The notes under the pieces are model-generated. The model did no database searches, had not been told where the DNA came from, and saw nothing but the letters and a program-made list of their open reading frames with translations. A program made the position numbers and the translations under genes. Below, one piece after another: positions 1 to 10,010 of a stretch of 28,006 nucleotides of DNA. Position 1 is the first letter of the stretch, and every line of letters begins with the position of its first letter. Source of the stretch: Conoideocrella luteorostrata (taxonomy: Eukaryota > Ascomycota > Sordariomycetes > Hypocreales > Clavicipitaceae); NCBI GenBank assembly GCA_032433595.1, contig JASWJB010000444.1, positions 1 through 28,006 on the forward strand. The letters run 5' to 3'.

Positions 1-1555
1 CTTGGATCCCAGTTCCTCCTGGTGGCAGCTCACCTCCCCACACGTCAAAAGCCTGCTCCATCTCGTCAGAAGAACTATCCGAGTCCGGAGGATTTCCCGT
101 CTCAACAAATTTTCTCCAGCGCCTCGCGCTTCTCAACAGAGTCTTCATAGCGTCCGGATTCACCGCGCCAATGCTCGGTTTCTCTCCATCGGATAGCTTC
201 TCCCAATCCTCGTCGTTGAATTCTCGCGCCGGCTTCTCCGCAACAATGATTTCATCATTCTCATAGTGCGCAGTACGGGCGACATGCTGCAAGAACCCAA
301 GAGCTGGCTTCAGCGCGCTAATGAGGATTGTTTCGATGTAGAAGGGCTCGGCGGAGGAGTAGCAGGGACAGCCGAGTGGCGGGATGGCCTCGCTGGGGTG
401 GCCGGTTGGTGGAGCGAGGGGGGTGTCGAGCGGATCCGGGGAGGTGATGTAGCCTCGGGATCGCTGAGGAGATTGATATCATCAGTATTCAAATGACCTT
501 TTGAAGTAAAGGCGGCAAAGGGAAGGCGAGGGGAGGAAGGGGAGGGGGGGGCGAGTAAACAGGTAAATGCCACACCTTTGCGAGAAAATCTTTGAAAGAC
601 TCGTTCATCAGATGATCTACTGGGTACACCGTTCCGAGGAGCAGCATGCTGTCCAGTTGGCCCTGCCAGCGATGCCAATTATCCATGTTGTCCAAGAAAC
701 TAGTCAACAGCTCGCAGCTCTGTCCGACAGTAACGAGACTAAGCTTTGCGTTTTCATCCACCATGCTCCCCAGTACCTTGTCGAACACATACTCGACATG
801 CGCCTCGGGGGTTTTGTTCCCCGGCACATCGTTCAACTCCTCGACGTAGCATCTGCCGGCGTGCACAAGACTCGGCAGTAGAATGCCCGCACTATGTGTA
901 ATGTTCAGTGCCTTTTGGCCCTCTGGCCACCAGTACAGCTCGCCGGGGTTAGCAATCACTATCCCCGGCGGAGACGAGTCCGACTCGCTAGAAACTTGAT
1001 GCTGAAGCTCCTGGACAACAGACACCATGCTACCTTTGTTGATGCCACCGGGACCGTTGGCAACTCTTCCCGCAAGAAGACCCAGCGGCTTTGTGGGTTC
1101 GCCAAAAATGACGACAACGCGGGATTTGGTTCTCACGTCAGGACTTACGAGTATGGGAACATGTTTGTCGACGCGCGATGCACCTAAGGGGAGCCGAATC
1201 TTTTCGAGACCCGTCTTCTCGAGTCGGTCGAGAATTATCTTACACTTGGCGGCTACAAATGAAGAAAGAACATGATTAGTGGATTAGCAGGACGCAGGGG
1301 CAGAGGCAAAGCTCTTACTGTTAAACTCGAAAGCCTGACGTTGGTTTACACGTGGGTTACGGTCGAGGTGGAATTTGAAATAGTTGTCTGGATTGTCGAT
1401 GGATCGAATCTCATCTTCATCGTTGACAAAGTACCTGGGTAAAATCAGTCCGTGGCTCAACGGGGAAAGATTATGGCTATAATGTACCCGAGGCCCTTGA
1501 GATCGGAAGGAAACTCCGCATCCTTGGGCAGACCTGACCAGTGACGGCGAAACAT
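1..1555 (-). CDS. Arb2-domain protein, 3' end cut off by window edge
   Basis: Exons, read on the minus strand, are 1555-1488, 1434-1319, 1252-576 and 463-<1. The introns are 53, 66 and 112 nt, all GT...AG, and the joins keep one frame for 441 codons. The N-terminus carries the block LGYFVNDEDEIRSI across the first splice. The middle carries PGGINKGSMVSVVQELQ, then PGELYWWPEG, then a hydrolase-like core with VTVGQSC and SMLLLGTVYP. The last exon gives RSRGYITSPDPLDTPLAPP and later GCPCYSSAEPFY. These fit the Arb2-like family, an alpha/beta-hydrolase-like fold known from the fission yeast Argonaute-binding protein Arb2 and from the C-terminus of Hda1-type histone deacetylases. A role in heterochromatin or small-RNA silencing is therefore possible but is inference; standalone fungal members are mostly uncharacterised. 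The C-terminal region entering the window edge is acidic (DSDSSDEMEQ). The start at 1555 was chosen because it opens directly into the conserved block. Confidence 0.87.
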
Positions 1556-2045
1556 GACGAGATGCAGAGCACTTGCTCAATTTAGAGCGCTGAGCTTTCG
1601 GTTGTTGTGGCGCTCTCTACTCAATCTTTTCTAGGTGTATAAGGTTGAGACAGGCTGCGGGTGTGGGAATGCAAGCATACGACGAATGCACAATGTGCTA
1701 GCAGCTGCGGCAGCTGTGAATATGGAGATCATATTGCCCGCGCTATTCACCCCACAACCTGTGCAGCTGACTGAATTCAAGCGGCCAGAGTCATCCCACT
1801 TCAAGTACTGCCCTTACAGTTACGGTTGAAACGTAGTAAGGCTATATATATATTCTGAATATTGCAAGTCTATGCTCCAACAATGCTAACCAAACATGGT
1901 CTGCACGTCCAGTCCTGCAAAAGGTCATTAATAAAGGTTCTCATCATGTACGCTACACCGCCACCCTGACTCGATGAAGCGACATGAGAAATTTCATCCA
2001 AAGGCTATCCACCATTTATTCAAATCATCAATCCGATGTGCGAAA
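1556..2045. other. Intergenic region between ATG29 3' end and Arb2-gene start
   Basis: This 490-nt stretch separates the 3' end of the ATG29-type gene from the start of the Arb2-domain gene, both on the minus strand, so it should hold the terminator of one and the promoter of the other. It contains an alternating TA run at 1843-1853, about 290 nt upstream of the Arb2 start codon, and the polyadenylation signal listed separately. The short open frames here have no recognisable motif. Confidence 0.6.
2015..2020 (-). terminator. Polyadenylation signal AATAAA of ATG29
   Basis: A canonical AATAAA hexamer on the minus strand lies 26 nt past the stop codon at 2046-2048 of the ATG29-type gene. The distance is typical of a fungal 3' UTR, and its place supports the reconstructed last exon rather than the longer uninterrupted frame that stops at 2200. 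Confidence 0.55.
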
Positions 2046-3516
2046 CTATTTTGAACCGGAATTGTATCGGCTCTTAAATATGCTAAAGCGGCTGCTGGCA
2101 CCTGGACCGTTCATGCTGGCAAGAGCTTCTTCGAGAGCAGATTGTGTTACGGAATCTGCACTCAGTTAGCGAATGACAGAAAGCAAACACGTTCCATGCT
2201 CAAGAAGATAGCATACCATCCAAATCACTGTAGCTGCTGCCCATGCTCGGTGTGCCCTCGCTGCCTTCACGGGAAATAGCTTTACCTTTGCCGCTAGGGC
2301 TCCGTCCTGCTGGCTCCGTAGTCCTTGTTGGCGATAGAGGTCCTGGAATCCCAGGATTTCGAGATTTGTTTTTCCGCACGGCAACAGGGGAGCCGGTCCA
2401 AGAATCATCCGAAGTTTGCGATTGGTGGGCCACGTCTACCGCGGAACTTTTATGACTTCGCCGGCGACCAGTCCGTTCATCTCCCTTCAATGTGGATGCC
2501 ATGTCCTGTCCTGTCTGGTCAGAGGCAGCCTGAAATGGCTGAAACGCCGGCTCAGATTCGTCATCACCGTCATCTTGGTATGCCGACCCGGTTTCTTGCT
2601 GCTGGAACCGTGGTGGCCGGCGGATAATGCGAGACTGTGCCGGGCTAGATTCGCCTGATTCGTCCGATGACGAGCTGGACTCGGCGGGACCAGGAGAAAC
2701 TACTTCGTCGGGATGACGATCTGTTTGAGTATCGGGGGACTTTGGTATTGGAAGTGACGACAACCTCTTTCGGCCTCCCTGATCAGCTGTTCTCGTAGGG
2801 AATGAGATTTCGTGGCGAGATGACCCGGGGGCATCCTTTAAAATTGTAGTGTTGGCTGATACGTCGCGGCTTATATTGGGCCGCACTGGTATTGGAATCG
2901 GTGTTCCACTTGTGCTTGTGTCTTGTGGTGACGCAAACGTATCTCGCCTTCCTGAAAGAGCAGAGGCATTTCGCTGGTGAGGCCCGGTGGGAGTGGGCTC
3001 GGCGCCCGGCACCGGCGATGGCGCTGCTGAACCTCTCGCCGCTGCTGTAGCCTTTCGCACCTGTGCTCGAACTTGAGATGCATGTCGCTCAGTGAGGTAT
3101 GCGACTTGCTGCAAGAGAAAATCGACGGGTGCGCCGAACCGCTGGGCACTGTGACATGGTTAGCTCACGTTCTCAGATGGTGGTGGCGGCGGCGGTGGTT
3201 GCCGCGATGGACTTGGCAGCATACATCTTGCTCCCTGTTCAATCATATTAGAAATCAGTTCTTGGAGTAAAAAGGCAAATTATAGGGCCATGGGCGTACA
3301 GTCTATTTCTTTTTGTGCTGCGCCTGACAGGATTTTCCACAGATCCTCATCTTTGGATGAATCCCAATTCACCTGGAGCACGGATCAGCGGATGTCATCA
3401 CGCAGAGGGGTCCGTCCATCGACGTTGGGCGAGTCTGCACTTACGAGAGGAGGGTCGACAAAATCCCCTCGCGGGATAGGCACCCTTACATACACCGTAT
3501 AGTTTGGCTGGGTCAT
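2046..3516 (-). CDS. ATG29: Autophagy protein Atg29, five exons with a 10-nt microexon
   Basis: Exons on the minus strand are 3516-3445, 3372-3300, 3234-3225, 3148-2217 and 2155-2046, giving 398 residues. Introns are 72, 65, 76 and 61 nt, all GT...AG. The N-terminal domain reads YTVYVRVPIPRGDFVDPP, then VNWDSSKDEDLWKILSGAAQ, then DWSKIAQRFGAPVDFLLQQV and AYLTERHASQVRAQVRKA; this matches the conserved N-terminus of fungal Atg29. The rest is Ser/Pro-rich and presumably disordered, and the last exon restores the conserved tail DSVTQSALEEALAS. Atg29 with Atg31 and Atg17 forms the scaffold that assembles the phagophore site in bulk autophagy in yeast. The 10-nt exon (GGAGCAAGAT) supplies the codons of WSK inside the conserved domain. 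An in-frame ATG at 3609 would add 31 residues; the start at 3516 is preferred because family members begin close to the YTVYVR block. Confidence 0.9.
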
Positions 3517-5431
3517 GTTGACTGATGTGCCCGACCAACATTGCTCGAACACCAGGTGATCGCTTCGTAAGATCGAAGAAGAAGAGCGGCCCTCGTCGTC
3601 GGAGCTCATCGTGGGGACCTGGGTACATGGGGCAAGGCAGCCAGGGTATGAGGGTCCAAAGCTTATCGATAACCGTACAGAGGCCGAATGGCACTCTCGA
3701 CGGCTGCATTAGCGTGCGGATCCGGCCCCGGCAGCCGCCAACCTTAGAAGATCGAGGCACGGCTAGCGTTCCTCCTTGCAGTGGGATCAATGGGAACAAT
3801 CAATTCTTTGCCGTCGGGCAAATAAATGGCCGTGATGCAAACAAAGGGAAGAGTGACGACCAAGTTGGCAACCGAGAAATCACACTCGTATCTACGGAGT
3901 AAACAATCGACGAACAGAAACGACAAATGGAGCCGCCATGTCCAATATTTGCATATCTGCACGCTGATAAGGCAGTCATTCAATCATCTTCATCGGCTCT
4001 TACAAGCCACTGCCAAGCCAAAAGGCCACAACATACAATCTCCAGACAGCCGAATATGCTTGGATCCGAGGCAGGGTATGAGTTATTTTGAACTGCTGTG
4101 AGCGTGCCGGGGCCACCACGACCAAGAGCGTACTGTAGGTCCGCCCTGAATATCGGTGCTATAGACAAATGCCCAGCTATAATAAGCTCTCCCTTATACC
4201 TCATGTTTCCTCGCGCTGCTTGTGTTTTTACAAACCGCCATCTTTGAATATCCCGACAACATCCCCTCGGTCGAGCTCGAATTCGATTTACCTCGAAGAG
4301 AAATGGCTTCCAAGGCCGCATCTACCCGGCCAAGATCCGCACAGTCGTGGCTCCCCTAACCACGCTCTTCCACCCACCGGCCCAACGCAACCAATGCCCT
4401 GTCATCGGAGCAGCGACCGATCCCGCGGCAAAGCAGTATTCCGAACTCTGCGCCTCGTTCAATTTTGTAGCTTGTCCGTCACTGCCGCCACCCGCTTGCT
4501 TCCCTCACGCTACCAACCACCCCGACATTGCCGGCCCGGGGCACTTCTACTTCTCTGGCATAACTAGCGTGTCCGACTTGATAGAGCACAGCAGTCAACG
4601 CGGCGCAGCTGCGGGAGCGTAGCTCCAAGCCTGATCAATCGTGTGGATGCTGGCAAGTTGCTAGCCGAGGAAACAGCCGTGGTTTTCTGCCCAGAGTGGG
4701 TGAGACGCGGTGATTCGTGAAAAAAAAGCTGCTGGCGGACCTAGTAACTGACGATGTAGCAACAATCGCGAAGGATTCACATATTTTGCTGCACTGGATG
4801 ACGTTGAACTCGGGTTTACACAAAGGATGTGATAACGAACCCAGCATCTCTTTTCAGCTGTTTGAAAGAATCGGCTCTGCAAGTGACGAAGGACCAACAT
4901 TGGCAAGTCCACGTTGGTTACTTACTACCAGGTTGGTTCGCGAGGATTGTCTTTCAGCAAAACTACCACAATGGGGTTTCCGAGTGTTGAGATGCCCGCA
5001 TCGACTATAAAAGCAAACCAGAGGCCAGCAGATTTGACCTCCGCGGCAGAGGTCTTATCCACGATGGCACATGCCTCTGAACCTACCAGCCTCGGCCAGT
5101 CATGGCACAAGCGACCACGACTTCAGCGTCAACAATGTTACGCAGAGATGTCATCTCAGCAGTATTTTTCGGTCCCTTTATTTGTATATTCACTTGGGTT
5201 ATACGACGCTGTTACGCTAGCCGACTCAGGTAATTCGTCTTGTGCTAGAGAGACATTTCAAGATACTAGACAGGACGTGATGGCCGTGTCACATGATGTT
5301 TATTGTGTGTAGATTGACGCATACATGCGATAAGACCCTTTCCAATATGGTGTCTCAGTTATCATCCTGTATATATCGGAGTCCATCATCCATAATTGTA
5401 AATCACTTTTTTGTATCACAAAGTACACCAG
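3517..5431. other. Poorly coding stretch between ATG29 and the PARG relic
   Basis: No gene is recognised in this 1.9-kb stretch, which holds the ATG29 promoter at its left end. A TACGGAGTA motif lies at 3893-3901. Three open stretches were examined. A minus-strand frame at 3744-3983 ends in a plausible C-terminus (PDGKELIVPIDPTARR). A minus-strand frame at 3980-4321 has one hydrophobic segment. A plus-strand frame at 4248-4622 has GC-rich third positions. None joins to neighbours through convincing splice sites. A further plus-strand frame at 5103-5230 encodes a short hydrophobic segment (VISAVFFGPFICIFTWVI) but is soon closed. Decayed coding sequence is possible. Confidence 0.4.
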
Positions 5432-6810
5432 CTACAGGGAGATGCCGCCCACTCCATTTATCTTCAGTCCTAGTAAAACCTGCTTTGTCTCTGATCTCCT
5501 TGTCCTTTTTGGCGTCCCATCAAGTCGTTTCCTCAAGTTCCAGACTGTCGAGTCACTCCCCAAATGATCAGTGTATTTGCTGAATAATGCAGAAAATTCG
5601 CTATTGCTCTCTTCGCAAAGAATCCACAGCCTCTTCCCAGCCAACGACGCGGCCATCCATAAAATACACATCTTGATGCCAGGACCACCGTTGAATACCC
5701 CGCAACCCCATAACCCAGTTGATACAACGTTGTTTGGGTCCAAATCTTCAGGCTTCGAATCCGGTAGCATTCTGTCACTTGTTGATATCGTCAATTTCAA
5801 GGGCGTCCATGAAGATCATGTGCCCCACTTTACGGGACGAAGGCTCTAGGACAGACCATGCCAATGTCACGACGTTGCCGATCATGCGGAACGCTGGCCT
5901 TGCGCGATTGATGCAGAGAACTTGGTTTGAACTAAGAGTTGGGGTAACAAGAACTGCAGGATATGCTTCCGAGCAGTTGCCAACGTACAGTTCTCTTTGG
6001 GTGGTTGATTAGCCAAAGCCGACATTTCTGTAGGCAGACACGACAACTACTCCGTTTGGACCTTGATAGTTCAACTCTCGTTGCCCCGTGCTGTACCATG
6101 GTAGATTCGATACGCCGGCCATGGCTAAGAGAATATCGTCATTTTCTTTCGAAGCGGCCGGCATCGCGTCGTGCGGAGCGTGCATGAAGTATTTCACCGA
6201 GTCTTCCGAGGACGCGGACGACGCGACAATCATCGAGGCTCTAAAAGTACGTAAATAGTGCTAGAAGATACAGTTCTGCAGCTTGTATATGCTGCTGCGT
6301 CGAATCATATCAAATGCTAAAATCGAAATAGTCATCTCGCCATGATGGAGGAGCAAACGTGCGCAAGAATTGATGTACGACTAAGCATGCTACGTCCTGC
6401 CGTGAGAACTGGAAGCAAGACCCAGATTTCAAAACGTCAATCCTACCCGCTAGAAAGAGTTTTGGCATGTCCAAGGCAGATTGGGCAATACGCGGCCACA
6501 GCGTAATAAAGCTGCGAGCACTTCGTCTCTTCATTGCTGTCTTCAATGTGCCATAATCACCAGCAATACGAGATGAGCCTCGGATACAATTGGCAACGGT
6601 ATCCAGAATGTCAATCATATCAGCTGAAGAATTTACCCGGGTCGACAAAGTATTTTCAAGAAGTTGCCAGAACAGCACAAGGCCATGGCTGCCTTCGGCA
6701 TCAACAAGGATGCTAAACGGTCGAGACACCGTACCCGGCTGGAACTCAGCAGTATGGACGCCCACGAGCCTTATCCCATAATGTAAGCCGACGAAACTTT
6801 GGAACGACAA
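5432..6810 (-). pseudogene. Broken poly(ADP-ribose) glycohydrolase (PARG)-like gene
   Basis: The first 166 codons (6810-6313) are open and resemble the PARG N-terminal helical region: NSSADMIDILDTVANCIRG, RIAGDYGTLK, then RQDVACLVVHQFLRTFAPPSW. The frame then meets TGA at 6310-6312, where the family usually has Trp (FGIWYD-like context), and TAG at 6241-6243. Homology resumes in another frame at about 6233, is cut by TAA at 6009-6011 (GVVVVSAYRNVGFG, stop, STTQRELYVGNCSEA), and runs on to VGHMIFMDALEIDDIN. A second frame change near 5780 leads to the typical C-terminal motif STGLWGCGVFNGGPGIKM. PARG enzymes remove poly(ADP-ribose) from proteins using a loop with two adjacent Glu residues (QEE). 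Here the corresponding site reads QRE, and the region before GLWGCG looks shortened. With three stops and two frame changes, a functional enzyme is very unlikely. No splice sites were found that remove the lesions. Confidence 0.8.
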
Positions 6811-7038
6811 GGTTTGAATTGATTCCTCCCTCTCCTTAACAAATTTGACGTAATAAGTTGAAGTTCGATCTGGGTTTGTTGAAGTTGAGTCCGTCGGCGA
6901 CGATCGTAAATCGTGGCGGATCTGTGGTAGGACTCGGAGCTAGGCTGATTATGCCCAGGGCATGTCACCAACGACCCTAATAGTTTCGATTGCAGCGAAA
7001 TAGACGGAGAACATTTGTTTTATGTCGCATTTTCCTTC
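6811..7038. other. Short intergenic region
   Basis: These 228 nt lie between the start of the PARG-like relic and the stop of the Zn2Cys6 gene, both on the minus strand. A CATAAA variant polyadenylation hexamer lies on the minus strand at 7024-7019, about 15 nt past the regulator's stop codon. No other feature was seen. Confidence 0.45.
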
Positions 7039-8833
7039 TCACACAATAAGAAAATTCATTTCAGGATCCTTCAGCGTCTGGACCCAGCTCTTCGTCCCCT
7101 TGCCCTGATTGTCCAGGCCCCAGATAACCTGCAGGGTTTCCATGGCAGTGTATAAAAAGCCCCAAGGACAAGATACCACAAGTCTTTGCAACCTATCCAT
7201 AACCCATTCTCTTCTAGCTCGACCGTGGGCCTCTGCTCCTGCAATGAAAGTCGGCCAGGTAGTCGCCTTGAAGTTTGGATCTTCGTCCGGAATACTGGAT
7301 AAATGCTTGAAGATGTCGCGGCTTAATTGCTCGGCTACCTCATCGTGATTGGTCATCCGGCTCAATGACGGAATCGCCTGCAAAATGTACAGACAAGCAG
7401 CCAGGCGGTGTGCTGAACCTGCGTGAATCCTGCTTTGAATAGGAGCGTCTTGCAGGTACGAAATGTTGCGAACGTCGCTGGCCCAGGCGTTGATGTCAAA
7501 TGACAGGGCTTCCTGAATGAGAGCTAGACCTGTTGCGCTGATTTCTTCCTCTGAGGCAACACCAGCAGACACGTTAGACAGTTGGGAAGCTGAATGCAGG
7601 ATGCTGAGAATCTCAGGTGGACAGCATAGGTAACTGTTGGCTGCTGCTCGTTGTAGGATGGAAGGAATCTGTGCTGGCTGGAAGTAGGACTGTGTATCGA
7701 ACGAGGCGGCTGGCATAAAAGCGGATGCAAGTATGAAGTATCTGTCCACCATGTCAGCTGAATTTTTCAGTAACCGTCGCCTGGTGTTCTGAGTTGAACC
7801 TACATGAAACAGTCGGACAACATGTAATCTCGTAGTGCCGAGTCCGCCACCATCGTCGGCTGCAGTGAAGACATGATCCGACCAGCTCCTTCGAGATGGG
7901 CCTTCCAACCATGCTTCCCAGATTCAATCAACTCAACATTTATAAAGAATAGAGCCGCAGCAAGAACCACATCACCGCCGGTTGTGTCGATGTTTTCAAC
8001 TGCATCACGCATCAGGGTCAAGGCTTTGGACTTGGCTATCAAAGCATCCTGCGATGCGCGACGAGAAGCTTGCTCAATGGTAAAAGTCAGGCTGTCATCC
8101 AATTCCTTCAGGCCATAAGCCAAGGGGGCCCGAACCATGTTCGACATGTGTGCCGCCGAGGCAGCTACGATGATGTGCCGCAGAAGCGGGTGAGCACTAG
8201 TCAGTGCAAGTAGTCCCCGAAAAGGGTTCCTATCAGGAAGATCATGAGATACTAGATCTTTGCAAACGCGTGCGGTGACTATTACCGGTGGTTAGAAGCA
8301 AATACGAAATCAGGAACTAGAGAATTGAGGGCAATATATGTCAACAACTTACAGTATGAGAGGTAGTGCCGGTGTGAATACTGCATATCTTGATACAACG
8401 GGTCTGCCAAGGCCCACGGACTACTGATGGAGATATCCGACGACGCTGATCGCGGTACAAGCTGCCAATCTCCATCTCCTTGCACTGATTCACCCAACTC
8501 CTCTTCGCTACTATTTCTAGGTGTAGTTTCTTTTGATAGTGGCAAAAACTCCAACTTTGACTGCCCCATGGGGAAATACTGGGATGTCTCAACCGGGGGC
8601 ACAGCGGCACCATTTGGCGCACTCGACGTCCTACCTGCAAGCTTGCCCCGGCTAGCTATAGCTCCTGTCCAGCGAAACAATTTCCCATACCCAAGACACT
8701 CCTTTCCGGCGTTGACGCATTTGAGGCAGTGTGGGTAAGAGCGGTCACATCTGAGCCGTTGGCGACGACAGTTGTGGCAGGGTTTGGTTGGCGGATCGAG
8801 AGAGCTCATCTTTCTGAGCGGGTTTGACGACAC
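7039..8833 (-). CDS. Zn2Cys6 fungal transcription factor (ACR-2-like type)
   Basis: Exons on the minus strand are 8833-8353, 8278-7804 and 7741-7039; the introns are 74 and 62 nt with GT...AG ends, and the joined frame encodes 552 residues. Residues 19-46 hold the zinc cluster as C-x2-C-x6-C-x6-C-x2-C-x6-C (CHNCRRQRLRC, then CLKCVNAGKEC), followed by GYGKLFRW. A Ser/Pro-rich linker follows. The splice joins then restore the regulatory region: HYLSYFTARVCKDLV, RNPFRGLLALTSAHPLLRHI, IVAASAAHMSN, and YMLSDCFIYFILASAFMP at the second join. This resembles fungal regulators with a Fungal_trans_2-type domain, including the Neurospora acriflavine-sensitivity regulator group; the resemblance is from memory. 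It should bind DNA in the nucleus; target genes cannot be inferred. A second in-frame ATG at 8809 would give 544 residues and still keep the cluster. No biosynthetic genes adjoin it. Confidence 0.9.
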
Positions 8834-9898
8834 AGTTCTGGATTCGGTGATGTTCTAGGAGACTTGAGCCTGACGGCCCAGCTGTACTGCATACATAATA
8901 TGCACACAATAATGGGTATTTGCAGGGCAAGAGAGACGACCGTTCTGCGTAACTTCAATTGAACCGATAGATCATGGACACGAATGAACGGGTTTGGCGG
9001 ACTTGGAAGGCAGCAAACAGGCATTTAGCGCTAGGCCCAAACAGGCAGCCAAGACGCAATCTTTACATGCGGCACTCATCAAGAGATCTCATCCTATCGC
9101 AGCGACCATGGCACTTCTCTGAATTTTCCCTCGTGTGAAGGTGAGCGCTAAGCCCATTCACTTATATATTTTACTTGCCGGAGTAAGTTTTACTACTTTT
9201 TATTTTATACTTATTCACGCAGGAAATAGCTTCTTTGTGGTTTTTATCCTATTGGCTTCACCAACAAGTAGTGCCGGCTATAACCTGCCGGAGAACATCA
9301 GACTAGCTGTAAGATAATAATTAGTATTCTCACATGCCTTTTTGTTTGGGGCATCTTTTGGTTTCTCCTATCCAGACAATCCGACCAAAAGAGAACTCCG
9401 CATCTCACAGGCCGGTGCCTCGGCGCAGCCATTGTATGTCAAAGACAGTCTTACCTTCACCCCTCATATAATCTGTAAATATTCATAGCAGGCAACTGTA
9501 TTTCGTGTGACTTGGCCTGCAATATTGTGAGCATGATATTGTTGTCGTTCGCATCCCGCCACGTGGGATAATATCAACCAGGCGACTGTTCTAGATCCAC
9601 AATACCCAGTGATCTCGTGTGCGCGCAGTGGAAAAATCAAGAGGGTGCAGGTGATGAAAGTACGGACTTAGCTCAAAGCAAAGAACCTCTCAAATTATCT
9701 AATATGCCGTCTATTTCTCTCCGATGATCAGATTAGCCAAATCGTAAGCCCATAATATTCTCGTATACCAACCAGCTTTACACAACGAAACGGGCAGTAT
9801 ACATAGACCAAATGATCTAGATGAGAACCTCGTCGAAATTGGACCAAGAACATAGCGTTACAAATAGCGCCATCGTAGAAATCGCTGAGAAAGTGACA
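8834..9898. other. Gene-free region upstream of the Zn2Cys6 gene, with AT-rich patch
   Basis: This holds the presumed promoter of the minus-strand regulator. An AT-rich patch spans about 9150-9330. A 9-bp perfect inverted repeat (TCTTTTGGT at 9354-9362, ACCAAAAGA at 9384-9392) has a 21-nt loop. The only open frame (9135-9317) is hydrophobic and unrecognised. No terminal inverted repeats of a transposon were found. Confidence 0.45.
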
Positions 9899-10010
9899 AT
9901 GCCCAGTTTCAAAAGGACTTCGACGTGCCTTAGCTGCCGTGTTGGAAGTGCTGTCAGTGGGTGTTTACACGCAACAACAGCCCTAATGGACCGCCTTTTG
10001 AGGTAAGGGT
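9899..10010 (+). pseudogene. Possible eroded zinc-cluster exon
   Basis: One frame reads MPSFKRTSTCLSCRVG and a second frame, entered within a few bases, reads KCCQWVFTRNNSPNGPPFE and ends at GAG followed by GTAAGG. A start of the type TSTCLSCR and an end of the type PFE before a donor site are both usual for the first exon of Zn2Cys6 regulators. The cysteines expected later in the cluster are missing, and no downstream exons were recognised. It could equally be chance. Confidence 0.22.

Noticed and set aside
3398..3799. 133-codon minus-strand frame overlapping the first ATG29 exon
   Set aside because: It overlaps the conserved first exon of ATG29 in another frame and has no motif of its own.
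3744..4321. Two minus-strand frames that might form a small spliced gene
   Set aside because: The C-terminus looks plausible, but no splice combination gave a recognisable or continuous protein.
7039..8833. Biosynthetic gene cluster around the Zn2Cys6 regulator
   Set aside because: No synthase, oxidase or transporter gene lies in the window; its neighbours are an autophagy gene and a PARG relic.
9135..9330. AT-rich patch considered as a miniature transposable element
   Set aside because: No terminal inverted repeats or target-site duplication were found at its edges.
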